Shown here piece after piece: positions 1 through 7,573 of a stretch of 14,035 bases of DNA (within the stretch, counting starts at the first letter, position 1; every line of letters begins with the position of its first letter). Made by a program: the position numbers and the translations under genes. The notes under the pieces are model-generated. The model was not told the DNA's origin and did not search any database. It saw only the letters and a list, made by a program, of their open reading frames with translations. This stretch comes from JAEUJT01 sp044225205 (GTDB taxonomy: Bacteria > Myxococcota > Myxococcia > Myxococcales > Myxococcaceae), in assembly GCA_044225205.1 (NCBI GenBank), contig JBGAIY010000196.1, positions 1-14,035 of the forward strand, read 5' to 3'.

Positions 1-195
1 CCGCACCCCCGGGGTCGGTAACCCGACGCCCGACGCCTCGAAGCCGTGACCGCAGCTGCAGGCAAAGCGCTCGCGCCAAATGAGTTGGTTGTTGGCGATG
101 GCTTGTTCGACTTCGAGCGGCCACGCTCGCTTGCACGCGGCGCAAATCGAACTGATGTGGGCGGCTGGGTTCGCCGCGCCCTTCGACTTCGTCAT
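1..195 (-). CDS. Small zinc-ribbon-like protein, partial (3' end outside window)
   Basis: Reading the minus strand from the ATG at 195 gives 65 codons with no stop before the window edge, so the C-terminus is missing. The protein begins MTKSKGAANP. It has a CAAC (CxxC) pair at residues 18-21 and a second close cysteine pair, CSCGH, about 30 residues later; this is the spacing of a small zinc ribbon. The segment between the pairs (WPLEVEQAIANNQLIWRERF) looks like a folded protein rather than a shadow frame. The gene is divergent from heme A synthase. No family name can be given, and the metal-binding role is inferred from the cysteine pattern only. Confidence 0.55.
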   Translation of the reverse strand, partial: MTKSKGAANPAAHISSICAACKRAWPLEVEQAIANNQLIWRERFACSCGHGFEASGVGLPTPGVR

Positions 196-309
196 GGGCA
201 AGACCATACTGTACTGCCGAGCCCAGGTCGCACCGAGACGGGCGTGTGGCCGCACTCCGATGGTCGAGCTGGCGCCGCCACCCTCGGTGTGGCACATGCT
301 GCCCGCGCC
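196..309. other. Divergent intergenic region between zinc-ribbon gene and heme A synthase
   Basis: These 114 bases must carry the promoters of both divergent genes if the chosen starts are right. An AT-richer patch with the local symmetry tactgtact lies near 213-221. No convincing -35/-10 pair or operator can be defined by eye. Confidence 0.3.
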
Positions 310-1329
310 ATGCCTGTTTCCCGAAATCGCCAGCGTGGGGTGGGGCTGTGGCTGTTGGTCGTGGCGGCCCTCGTCGTGGTGCAGGTCGTGCTGGGTGGCG
401 TCACCCGTTTGACCGATTCGGGCTTGTCGATCACCGAATGGAGGCCGTTGCTGGGGGTGGTGCCCCCCAGCGACGAAGCCCAGTGGGCCGCCGCCTTTTC
501 CAAGTACCAGCAGATACCGCAGTATCAGAAGCTCAAGTCGCACCTCACGGTCGAAGAATTCAAGTTCATTTACTTTTGGGAGTGGCTGCACCGGTTGTGG
601 GGGCGCCTGTTGGGCGTCGCCTTCGCGGTGCCGCTGCTCGTGTTTTGGCGACGCGGGCGTCTGGGCGGGCTGCGCGCTCGGCTCGTCGTGCTGTTCGTGC
701 TCGGCGGGCTGCAGGGGCTTCTGGGCTGGGTCATGGTCGCCAGCGGGCTGCAAGACCTGGTGTACGTCAGTCACCTGCGGTTGACCGCCCATTTCATGCT
801 GGCGCTGCTGCTGCTCGGCGCACTTGTCTGGGTGGGCTTCGAACAACTCGACCGTGAAGCGCCGCCCCCCGCGCCGAGGGCGCTCGACTGGGCCACGCGC
901 GGGTTGCTCGGCGCCCTGGCGATTCAGCTCGCGGTCGGAGCGCTGATGGCGGGCCTCAAAGCCGCACTCTTTGCCCCGACCTGGCCCACCATCAATGGCC
1001 AATGGGTGCCCTCGTGGGGAGACGACCATTGGTGGAACGAGCCGCTCGCCATTCATTTCGCGCACCGCGGCCTGGCGTACCTGGTCTTGGCGGCGGTGGG
1101 CGGGTGGTGGTGGGCGTCGCGCGCGGTTCTGAAATGGGCCCGCCACGCGGTGCTCGGCCTCGCGGTCGCCCAAGTGGTGCTCGGCATCGTCGTGGTTGTT
1201 CGGGCGCCATTCTCAGGCGACCTGGTTCGCTACGGCGTGTTGCACCAACTCGTCGGCGTGTTGTTGTTCTCTTCACTCGTCGTGGCCGTCGCCCAGGTCA
1301 GGGCCGCCGCGCGTCGTCATGGCCCCTGA
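310..1329 (+). CDS. ctaA: Heme A synthase, Cox15/CtaA family
   Basis: This 339-residue integral membrane protein is predicted to convert heme O to heme A for cytochrome c oxidase. It carries the Cox15-type signature early on: TRLTDSGLSITEW (32-44), then PPSDEAQW and the EFKFIYFWEWLHRLWGR block (83-99) with the first candidate heme-ligand histidine, H94. Further histidines that fit the conserved positions are H155/H161 (SHLRLTAH), H249/H252 (HFAHRG) and H312 (LHQLVG). About eight hydrophobic helices are visible, as in the family. The ATG at 310 is chosen because it directly precedes a positively charged N-terminus and the first helix. The frame stays open upstream to 46, but that stretch does not look like protein, and no strong ribosome site is seen; a GTG at 286 is an alternative. 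No oxidase or ctaB genes are adjacent in this window. Confidence 0.93.
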   Translation: MPVSRNRQRGVGLWLLVVAALVVVQVVLGGVTRLTDSGLSITEWRPLLGVVPPSDEAQWAAAFSKYQQIPQYQKLKSHLTVEEFKFIYFWEWLHRLWGRLLGVAFAVPLLVFWRRGRLGGLRARLVVLFVLGGLQGLLGWVMVASGLQDLVYVSHLRLTAHFMLALLLLGALVWVGFEQLDREAPPPAPRALDWATRGLLGALAIQLAVGALMAGLKAALFAPTWPTINGQWVPSWGDDHWWNEPLAIHFAHRGLAYLVLAAVGGWWWASRAVLKWARHAVLGLAVAQVVLGIVVVVRAPFSGDLVRYGVLHQLVGVLLFSSLVVAVAQVRAAARRHGP

Positions 1330-1481
1330 GCCCCGAACTCGTGGGCGTTGCCCGTTGTCTTACGTCTCAAGACCGCGGGTGGAGTGTCTGGTTCGCGTCT
1401 GTGCCGGAGGACGAGGGCCACCGCCGTCGCCCCATTTTCAGGTCGCGCCCGCCGGCACAGGGGTTGCTCTGTCGGCGGGGC
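1330..1481. other. Intergenic region between heme A synthase and RadC
   Basis: These 152 bases separate two same-strand genes. The plus frame of the RadC gene is open across it, but the translation is Arg/Pro-rich and unlike RadC. No terminator with a T-tract and no clear promoter could be identified. Confidence 0.3.
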
Positions 1482-2156
1482 ATGACGTTCGAAACCCATG
1501 ACCAGCACGACGTGGAGCGGCGGCTCAACCACTTTGGCCCCCGCGTGTTGAACGACGCCGAATTGATGAGCGTGGTGGCCGGCAAGCCCGTGCGCTTCTC
1601 GCTCACCACGCTCTTGGCCGAATCGGTCGAAAACCTGAATGAATATCATGGGCTGTCGCCCCGCGGGGCGCGCCGCTTGCTGGCCGCAGTCGAACTTGGG
1701 CGCCGGGCGCTGCGCCTCGACCCGTCGGCGCTCGACGGGCGCGCGAGGCTGAATTCGCCTCAGGCCGTGCGCGAATACGCCCAGCGAGAGCTGACCGGTC
1801 TGCGCCGCGAAGAAATGCATGTGCTGTGTCTGAATTCGAAGAACGACTTGCTGCGGCACGCCCGCGTGGCCGAGGGCAGCGTCGACTGTTGCTCGGTCGA
1901 CCCGCGCGAAGTCTTCGCCCCGGCGGTGGTGGCGAGGGCGAGTGGGGTGGTGCTCGTTCACAACCACCCCACCGGAGACGCCGAGCCGTCGATCGCCGAT
2001 GTGACGCTGACCCGCCGCCTGGTCGAGGGCGCCGCGGTGTTGGGTTTGCGCCTGCTCGATCACGTCATCATCGGCCACCCGACGTGCGTCTCGCTCCTCG
2101 AACGCGGGCTCCTGCACCCCGGGCCCACGCTGAACGCCTCGCTCCAGTCATCGTGA
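1482..2156 (+). CDS. radC: RadC-family JAB/MPN domain protein
   Basis: This 224-residue protein is close to the usual length of the RadC (UPF0758) family. The N-terminal part matches the family's helix-hairpin-helix region (LNDAELMSVVAG at 23-34, then a GLSPRGARRLLAAVELG helix). The C-terminal JAB domain keeps the JAMM metal-site pattern: Glu110/111, H160-N-H162-P, S170 and D173 (VHNHPTGDAEPSIAD). JAMM domains bind zinc and often act as isopeptidases, but the biochemical role of bacterial RadC is unsettled; the old link to DNA repair is not well supported. The ATG at 1482 follows a G-rich stretch (ggcggggc) and starts where family similarity begins. The longer upstream frame is rejected. The gene ends 31 bases before recQ on the same strand, so co-transcription is likely. 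Confidence 0.9.
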   Translation: MTFETHDQHDVERRLNHFGPRVLNDAELMSVVAGKPVRFSLTTLLAESVENLNEYHGLSPRGARRLLAAVELGRRALRLDPSALDGRARLNSPQAVREYAQRELTGLRREEMHVLCLNSKNDLLRHARVAEGSVDCCSVDPREVFAPAVVARASGVVLVHNHPTGDAEPSIADVTLTRRLVEGAAVLGLRLLDHVIIGHPTCVSLLERGLLHPGPTLNASLQSS

Positions 2157-2187
2157 CGCTTGACGGTCGATCTTTTGAGGTGCACTC

Positions 2188-4257
2188 ATGCGCGCAGTGT
2201 CGGCCGAGCTCCCTTTTTTCGACGAAATGAACGCCGGGTTGAAGAAACACTTCAACCTCGACGCCTTTCGTTCGCGGCAGGCCGAAATCATCAACTCCGT
2301 GCTGTCGGGTCGCAACACGGTCGTCGTCATGCCCACCGGCGCGGGCAAGTCGCTGTGCTACCAACTGCCCGCCATGCTGCTCGACGGGGTGACGGTCGTC
2401 GTCTCGCCGCTCATCGCGCTCATGCAAGACCAGGTCGACGCGCTCTTGTCGAAGGGCATCGCCGCCACGTTCATCAATTCGACGTTGAGCGACACCGAAC
2501 GCGCTGACCGGCAACGCCGCTTGCGGCAGGGTGAATACAAGCTCGTCTACGTCGCCCCGGAGCGCTTCAAGTCTGACAGCTTCGTCAACGCCCTCATCGA
2601 AGCGCGCATCGCCCTGTACGCCATTGACGAAGCGCACTGCATTTCACAGTGGGGCCACGACTTTCGGCCCGACTACGCGCTGCTCGGCCAAGTTCGCAAG
2701 CGCTTGCGGCCCGCCCGCACCGTCGCTCTGACGGCGACCGCGACCCCCGAAGTTCGCGACGACATCACCCGCGTGTTGCTCATGAAAGAGCCGCAGGTCT
2801 TCGTCGCCGGGTTCGACCGCCCGAACTTGTACCTCGACGTGCTCCAAGTCAGCGGAGACGACGAGAAAAAGCGCGCCGTCACCCAGCTCGCTCAAGAAGG
2901 CAGCGGCATCGTCTACTGCTCGACGCGAAAACAGACCGAAGCCATTCACGACTCGCTGACCCGGGCGGGCGTCAACTCGGTCATGTACCACGCCGGCATG
3001 GACGACGACGGTCGCCGCGTCGCTCAAGAGAAGTTCATGGCCGTCGAAAAGGCGGTCGCGGTCGCGACGAATGCGTTCGGCATGGGCATCGACAAGCCGG
3101 GCATTCGCTTCGTCGCCCACGCGTCGATACCGCGCGCCGTCGAAGCCTATTACCAAGAAATCGGTCGCGCCGGCCGCGACGGCCACGACGCCCACGCGGT
3201 GCTCTTGTTCAACCACGCCGACGTGTACACCCAAGAACGCCTCATCGCGTCGAACTTTCCTCCCGACACCCTGTTTCGCGACCTGTGGGACATTCTTCGT
3301 CGCGCCGAGGCCTTCGACCGAGGCGTCAACGTGTTGGCGGGGCAGTTGGGCGCCTCTGAATTCGAGGTCTCGGCGGCGCTCCGCTTTCTCGAACGCCAAG
3401 GGGTGCTCTCACGCGGGCACCGCGGAGAAGGGCGCTACACCATTACCCAGTTGCCCCCGGCCGCGACGCACCAGCCCCGCAGCGACGAAGCGAAGGCTCT
3501 GCTCAAAGAGCTCAAGAACATGTTCCCTCCGTCGGCCCGCGGGTCGACCGACCTGTACCTGCTCGCCCGACGAACCGGGCTCGACGAAGAGCGGCTGCGC
3601 CACGCACTGACCCTGCTCGAACGCGCTGGCACCGTCGCCGTCGAGCGGCCGTTTTCGGGGCGCACCATTTCGGTGCTCAACCGCGAACCGTGGGACCGCA
3701 ACGGCGTCGACCTCGGCCGCCTGCGCGAACAGGAGCGCAACCAAATGCTCTTGCTCAAGCGCATGACCGACTACGCCTATGCCAAGCGGTGCCGACGCGG
3801 TTTTTTGCTGCGGTACTTCGGCGAAGAAGTGCCGTTTCGCCAGTCGTGCGGCAGCTGCGACGTGTGCGCGGGCCCCAAGCTCAAAGCGTCGACCAAGGCC
3901 GTCGGCTTCGGGTTTTCGAAGGCGGGCGGCGCGGCCAGCCCCAGCCGTGCTCCTTCGGCTCGCACCTTGCCCGATCAGTTCAGCGCGCTGGCCGCCGAAG
4001 AGCTCAAGCGTTGGAGACGCGAGCTGTCGGCCGACCTCGGCGTGCCGCCCTTCATCATTTTCAACGACGCCACCCTGTACGCCTTGGCCGCCGCGCTGCC
4101 GGCCACCCGCGACGAATTCATGCGCGTCAAAGGCACCGGCGAAGCCCGGTGGGAGCGCTTCGGCCCCAAAATCATTCAAATTTGCGTCATGGCGCGCGCC
4201 GCCGGAGACACGCCCCACGCCGTCGCCGCGGTGCCCGCCCGCCGACGCACCCGCTGA
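2188..4257 (+). CDS. recQ: RecQ-family ATP-dependent DNA helicase
   Basis: This is a 689-residue 3'-5' superfamily 2 helicase of the RecQ family, expected to act in recombination and fork repair. Motifs are intact: Walker A MPTGAGKS (48-55), DEAH (137-140), the RecQ aromatic loop CISQWGHDFRP (141-151), TATATP (172-177) and motif VI with YYQEIGRAGRDG (311-322). Two winged-helix-like segments (roughly 370-410 and 450-490) come before the zinc module, whose four ligands are C525, C544, C547 and C550. A low-complexity linker leads to a C-terminal HRDC domain (about 587-667). E. coli RecQ has the zinc module directly after the helicase core, so this is a different layout. The ATG at 2188 has the Shine-Dalgarno-like sequence gaggtg a few bases upstream. 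RadC lies just upstream on the same strand. Confidence 0.95.
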   Translation: MRAVSAELPFFDEMNAGLKKHFNLDAFRSRQAEIINSVLSGRNTVVVMPTGAGKSLCYQLPAMLLDGVTVVVSPLIALMQDQVDALLSKGIAATFINSTLSDTERADRQRRLRQGEYKLVYVAPERFKSDSFVNALIEARIALYAIDEAHCISQWGHDFRPDYALLGQVRKRLRPARTVALTATATPEVRDDITRVLLMKEPQVFVAGFDRPNLYLDVLQVSGDDEKKRAVTQLAQEGSGIVYCSTRKQTEAIHDSLTRAGVNSVMYHAGMDDDGRRVAQEKFMAVEKAVAVATNAFGMGIDKPGIRFVAHASIPRAVEAYYQEIGRAGRDGHDAHAVLLFNHADVYTQERLIASNFPPDTLFRDLWDILRRAEAFDRGVNVLAGQLGASEFEVSAALRFLERQGVLSRGHRGEGRYTITQLPPAATHQPRSDEAKALLKELKNMFPPSARGSTDLYLLARRTGLDEERLRHALTLLERAGTVAVERPFSGRTISVLNREPWDRNGVDLGRLREQERNQMLLLKRMTDYAYAKRCRRGFLLRYFGEEVPFRQSCGSCDVCAGPKLKASTKAVGFGFSKAGGAASPSRAPSARTLPDQFSALAAEELKRWRRELSADLGVPPFIIFNDATLYALAAALPATRDEFMRVKGTGEARWERFGPKIIQICVMARAAGDTPHAVAAVPARRRTR

Positions 4258-4452
4258 ACCTCCAGCGCGGGGTAGAGTCGCGCGACGATGAAATCATTCG
4301 GGTTTTCGCTTGGCTTGACCCTCGTAGGGCATTGCCACCCCGCCCCCCACGACTCAGGCCATCTCCATTGACGGCCGACGCGTCGAGCGCCGGCTTGGCG
4401 GTACTGTTGCTGCTCACCGCTGCTCGCCGTTCGAGTGGTCGGGAGCGAGCCG
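4258..4452. other. Convergent intergenic region, RecQ / RCC1 lipoprotein
   Basis: These 195 bases lie between converging genes. They contain a short plus-strand reading frame (listed separately), a weak hairpin (ccct cgt aggg near 4319-4329) and a GC-rich patch near 4371-4400. No hairpin with a following T-run was found on either strand, so no intrinsic terminator is called. Confidence 0.35.
4288..4371 (+). CDS. Possible 27-residue peptide or lipoprotein-gene remnant
   Basis: An ATG frame encodes MKSFGFSLGLTLVGHC and ends 11 residues later at a TGA. The start resembles a lipoprotein signal peptide: Lys at position 2, a short hydrophobic run, then Gly-His-Cys. It has no good ribosome site, the -1 residue His is not a normal lipobox residue, and nothing recognisable follows in any frame. 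It may be the dead 5' end of a lost gene or chance. Confidence 0.15.
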   Translation: MKSFGFSLGLTLVGHCHPAPHDSGHLH

Positions 4453-5586
4453 TCAGGGCAAACCGATGACCCGACGCGCAAGCTCGCTGTTCTGAGTGGT
4501 GCCGTCGCCGAGTTCGCCGTCGGTGTTGCGGCCCCAACACCACACGCCCGCGTCGACCGCGGCGCAGGTGTGGCCGCCGCCAGCCCCCACCGCTTGTACC
4601 TCGAGCAGACCTTCGACCCGGGCGGGGCCCCCGGCCGCTCCCGAACGCCCCAGCTCGCCAAAGCCGTTGTCGCCGAAGCACCACACCCGGTGCGCGCCGT
4701 CGAGCGCGCAGACGTGGGCGAAGCCGCAGCTGCTCGAAACGACGTCGGCGAGGCCGGCGACTTCGTGGGCGGTCGTCGTCGCGGCCCCCACGGCTCCCAG
4801 TTGCGCCGATTCGTTTTCACCCCAACAGGTCAAGGTGCCCGCCGCGGTTCGCGCGCAGCCGAAATGGCCTCCGAGGCCAACTTCACCGACCCCTTGCGTG
4901 CCGGCCACGTCGGCCAAGGCGGGCGCGTCGCCCGTCGTGCCGGGGAGGTGACCCCAGCACCGCACCCGGTTCTCGCTGAGCGCGCAGGTGGAGTCGTGGC
5001 CCAGGGCGAGCCGCGACGCCGGGCCGAGACCGGGCACTGGCACGGGGTGCGTCGACCGGTTGTCGGCTTGCCCGGTGAGCTGGCCTTCGGCGTTTCGGCC
5101 CCAGCACGAAAGGCCCCCGTCGAGCTGCAGCGCGCAGGAGTGCCAGTTGCCCGCCGCCACGAGGGCGACGTCGGCGAGCCCGGCCACTTCTACCGGCGTC
5201 GAATGCGGTTCCAACGTTCCGTCTCCGAGTTGGCCTTGGTCGTTGGCGCCCCAGCACCACACCCGGCCGCTCGGTCGCAACAGACAGGTGTGCTGACCTC
5301 CCGCCGCGAGGTCGACGGCGTCGTCGACTCCGCTCACCGGCGTGGCCGCCAAGCGTGGCGTCGTCGAACCGTCGCCCAATTGGCCCGACGCGTTCGCGCC
5401 CCAGCACCACACCGCCCCCGACCGGAGAAGACACGAATGCGTCAAGCCGAGCGCGAACTTCAGTGACGAGGGCCGGTCGCCCGCGTCTGCTGCGAGGCCC
5501 GCGTCGTTGGCCTTGAACAAGACGTCGCCGCTGCGCTCGCACCCGCTCACCGCCACGCAGACCCAAAGCGCCCAGACCCGTTTCAC
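4453..5586 (-). CDS. RCC1-repeat (seven-blade propeller) lipoprotein
   Basis: This 377-residue exported protein starts at a GTG that overlaps the upstream stop by four bases (GTGA). The N-terminus KRVWALWVCVAVSGC is a lipoprotein signal with lipobox VSGC, so Cys16 should be the lipid-anchored residue. From about residue 40 to the end there are seven repeats of roughly 45-50 residues with the pattern HxCxL...VxCWGxNxxGQLGDG, typical of bacterial RCC1/BLIP-II-like propellers; seven blades would close one propeller. Every blade carries two cysteines 9-10 residues apart, which suggests a disulfide in each blade and fits an exported protein. Blade 4 is the most degenerate. RCC1 propellers generally bind partner proteins, and the ligand here is unknown. 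It is the last gene of the sigma-FecR operon. Confidence 0.88.
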   Translation of the reverse strand: MKRVWALWVCVAVSGCERSGDVLFKANDAGLAADAGDRPSSLKFALGLTHSCLLRSGAVWCWGANASGQLGDGSTTPRLAATPVSGVDDAVDLAAGGQHTCLLRPSGRVWCWGANDQGQLGDGTLEPHSTPVEVAGLADVALVAAGNWHSCALQLDGGLSCWGRNAEGQLTGQADNRSTHPVPVPGLGPASRLALGHDSTCALSENRVRCWGHLPGTTGDAPALADVAGTQGVGEVGLGGHFGCARTAAGTLTCWGENESAQLGAVGAATTTAHEVAGLADVVSSSCGFAHVCALDGAHRVWCFGDNGFGELGRSGAAGGPARVEGLLEVQAVGAGGGHTCAAVDAGVWCWGRNTDGELGDGTTQNSELARRVIGLP

Positions 5587-6494
5587 CAGCGCACCCCCAC
5601 CGCCGCCGAACTTTGAACCACCAAGCCGCCCCAGATGACCGGGGCCGCGTCTGACACCAGGCCCCGCAACTTCGGCAGCGCGAGACCGACTTCTGCCTCG
5701 AGACGCACCACGAGCCAGGCGCGCACCAACGCGGCCGCGAGCACTGCACTGGCCGAACCACCGAACGCCGGTACTTGGCCGAGCTGCACGGCGCGGTCTG
5801 ACGAACTGCCGGCGAGCACCGCGTAACTGGGGCCCCCCAAGACCCCCGCTTCGAACTCGAACCAGCCCACGCGCGCGAGTTGCCACGACGCTCCGACCAA
5901 GAAGTCGCCGCGGCGCAGCGCCACGTCGCCGAGCGCGCGGTGCACGTCGGCCCAGCCGAGCGCCGCGCGGGCCATGACCGCGAGCCGCTCGGTGGGCCAC
6001 CAACGCGCGCAGAGTGCAGCGCTCGCCGACCAGCTGCCCGCCGCCGCGGCGCCTCCGCGAACGGCGACTTCATGCGACGCCCAGGCCGGTGGCGGCGGCT
6101 GAACCTCGGCGGGCGGCTCGACTGGAGCCGCGCCGACCACGTCGAGTTCGGTGGGAGGTTGGCTCAGCTCGGGCCACCCGGCCGAAATGACCTGCGCCAC
6201 CGCGAGCGCGACCACCCGCTCTCGCCCGGGCTGGTCGACCGCCTTGGCGAACTGCCGAACGAGCGAATGTCGATTCGCCGCGACGGTGATTCCCAAGCGC
6301 TCGTCGCATCGCACCTCGACCGCCACGACGGTGCCGGTCGGTGCCGTCGCCAAAAGCCCGGTGATTTCAAGCATCAACAGGCGGGTGACTTCGGCGTCGT
6401 CGAGCCCAGGGCACGCTGTCGACGACAGGTCGACCCGGGTCGTCGGCGTCGCCCCGAGCACCGCCAAGGTCGACCACAGCACCACGGGGCTCAT
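5583..6494 (-). CDS. Secreted protein with probable C-terminal outer-membrane beta-barrel
   Basis: This 303-residue protein is not assigned to a named family. The ATG at 6494 overlaps the FecR stop (ATGA), indicating translational coupling. An N-terminal hydrophobic segment (MSPVVLWSTLAVLGATPTT) looks like a signal peptide. Residues about 20-115 form a small alpha/beta-like domain containing CPGLDDAEVTRLL and VEVRCDERLG, with a cysteine pair that could be bridged. A Pro-rich linker (EPPAEVQPPPPAW) follows. The last 160 or so residues alternate small, hydrophobic and aromatic residues and end in a C-terminal Trp, as in outer-membrane barrels recognised by the Bam complex. This is read as a periplasmic domain plus a small barrel, perhaps the outer-membrane part of the signalling operon. 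The barrel call is inference. Confidence 0.72.
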   Translation of the reverse strand: MSPVVLWSTLAVLGATPTTRVDLSSTACPGLDDAEVTRLLMLEITGLLATAPTGTVVAVEVRCDERLGITVAANRHSLVRQFAKAVDQPGRERVVALAVAQVISAGWPELSQPPTELDVVGAAPVEPPAEVQPPPPAWASHEVAVRGGAAAAGSWSASAALCARWWPTERLAVMARAALGWADVHRALGDVALRRGDFLVGASWQLARVGWFEFEAGVLGGPSYAVLAGSSSDRAVQLGQVPAFGGSASAVLAAALVRAWLVVRLEAEVGLALPKLRGLVSDAAPVIWGGLVVQSSAAVGVRW

Positions 6495-7573
6495 CGCGCG
6501 AGTCGGCTCATTTGGGCGGCGTGCACCCCTGATGGAAAGTGCTCGAGGTACCGCCGTGCCGCGGCCCGCGCGTCGGTCGGGCGGTTCGCGGTTTCCCACG
6601 AAACGGCGGCTTCGCGGAGCGCGTCTTCGGCGAGCGGGCCGGCTGGCGCCAAGCGGTAGCTCAAGTCAAACGCCGCGGCCGACGACGCCGCGCGCCCCGA
6701 CGTTCGTTCAATTCGCCCCAACGTAAAAGCCGCCCCCACCGCGCGTGGGTCGCCCGGGGCCCGTCGAACGAGCTCTTTGAGCGCCCGGCTCGCGGCGTCG
6801 AGGTCGCCTTCGGCTCGCGCGGCATCGGCCCGGCCGAGCAGCTCGTCGACCGAGGGCGCCGCGTCTTTCGTTTTCACGCCGCCCACGGTCTTGTTGGGTG
6901 TGGTCTTGGCCGCGGGCGCGAGTTCGGCCGGGTCGTCGGCTGTTGAAACGGGGCGCTCGCCCAGGGGCGCTTGGGGTTCGGGGCTGGTGGCGGGCTCTTG
7001 GGGTCGACCCGGGCTCGGCGCGGGCCCGTCGTCATCGGCGGTGGTTTGGGTACGAACCGAGTCGCCCGGCCCGAGTATCGCGAGCGGCTGCCCCCCTCGA
7101 GAGACTTCGACCCGGCCGCGTTCGACTTCGACCCGTGCCCAACCGGGCTCTCGAACCACCGTGAAAATGGTGCCCAGCACCCGAACGCTCACCGCTCCCG
7201 ACTGCACCGAGAACACCCGGCCGGCGTTGGGCGTCACCTGGTAGCGAACGCGCCCCGACTGTTGCTGCACGCTGACCCGACGCGCTGACTGTTCGACCAC
7301 TTCGAGTCGGGCTCCGTCGAACAGTTGGGCCGCCGAGCCGTCTTGCAGGGCCACCGTATTGCCGTCGGTTGCCGGCGCTCGGGTCAGCCACCAGGCGAAA
7401 GCACTCGCGAACGCCGTCAGCGCGGTGACGGCGACCGCCCACCGCCACGGCCCGAACCGCGCGGCCGAGGGCGATTCGCCGCGAGCCAAGACCTTGGCCA
7501 AGACCCGTTGCTCGAGCACGTCGTTCCACGGCACGGGGGCTTCGCGTGCTTTGCGGCTGAACTCATCGAGCAT
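6491..7573 (-). CDS. FecR-domain / TPR single-pass membrane protein (putative sigma regulator)
   Basis: This 360-residue protein has four parts. A cytosolic N-terminus of about 44 residues is the likely sigma-interacting part. One membrane helix follows at about 45-63 (WAVAVTALTAFASAFAWWL). A periplasmic FecR-like domain spans about 72-165 and includes GRVEVSRGG and LGPGDSVRT. After a Pro/Ala-rich linker (about 168-235) there is a helical TPR-like C-terminus (about 240-357, e.g. ARAEGDLDAASRALKELVRR). FecR-type proteins control a cognate ECF sigma factor across the inner membrane, and TPRs bind partner proteins. Translation starts inside the end of the sigma gene (11-base overlap) with a strong Shine-Dalgarno four bases upstream. 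No zinc-type anti-sigma (HxxxCxxC) motif is present in the N-terminus. Confidence 0.85.
   Translation of the reverse strand: MLDEFSRKAREAPVPWNDVLEQRVLAKVLARGESPSAARFGPWRWAVAVTALTAFASAFAWWLTRAPATDGNTVALQDGSAAQLFDGARLEVVEQSARRVSVQQQSGRVRYQVTPNAGRVFSVQSGAVSVRVLGTIFTVVREPGWARVEVERGRVEVSRGGQPLAILGPGDSVRTQTTADDDGPAPSPGRPQEPATSPEPQAPLGERPVSTADDPAELAPAAKTTPNKTVGGVKTKDAAPSVDELLGRADAARAEGDLDAASRALKELVRRAPGDPRAVGAAFTLGRIERTSGRAASSAAAFDLSYRLAPAGPLAEDALREAAVSWETANRPTDARAAARRYLEHFPSGVHAAQMSRLAR

Noticed and set aside
46..309. N-terminal extension of heme A synthase
   Set aside because: The frame is open, but the sequence is not Cox15-like, overlaps the divergent zinc-ribbon gene and would put 88 polar residues before the first helix.
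1317..2117. Minus-strand open frame over RadC
   Set aside because: It lies opposite a well-conserved RadC gene, and its residues show no recognisable family.
2644..4218. Two long minus-strand open frames over RecQ
   Set aside because: They are antisense shadows of clear helicase motifs.
4319..4330. Intrinsic terminator after recQ
   Set aside because: The stem is only four base pairs and no T-run follows.
4435..5466. Plus-strand open frame of about 343 codons over the RCC1 gene
   Set aside because: It is periodic only because it is opposite the RCC1 repeats; the minus strand has the signal peptide and propeller motifs.
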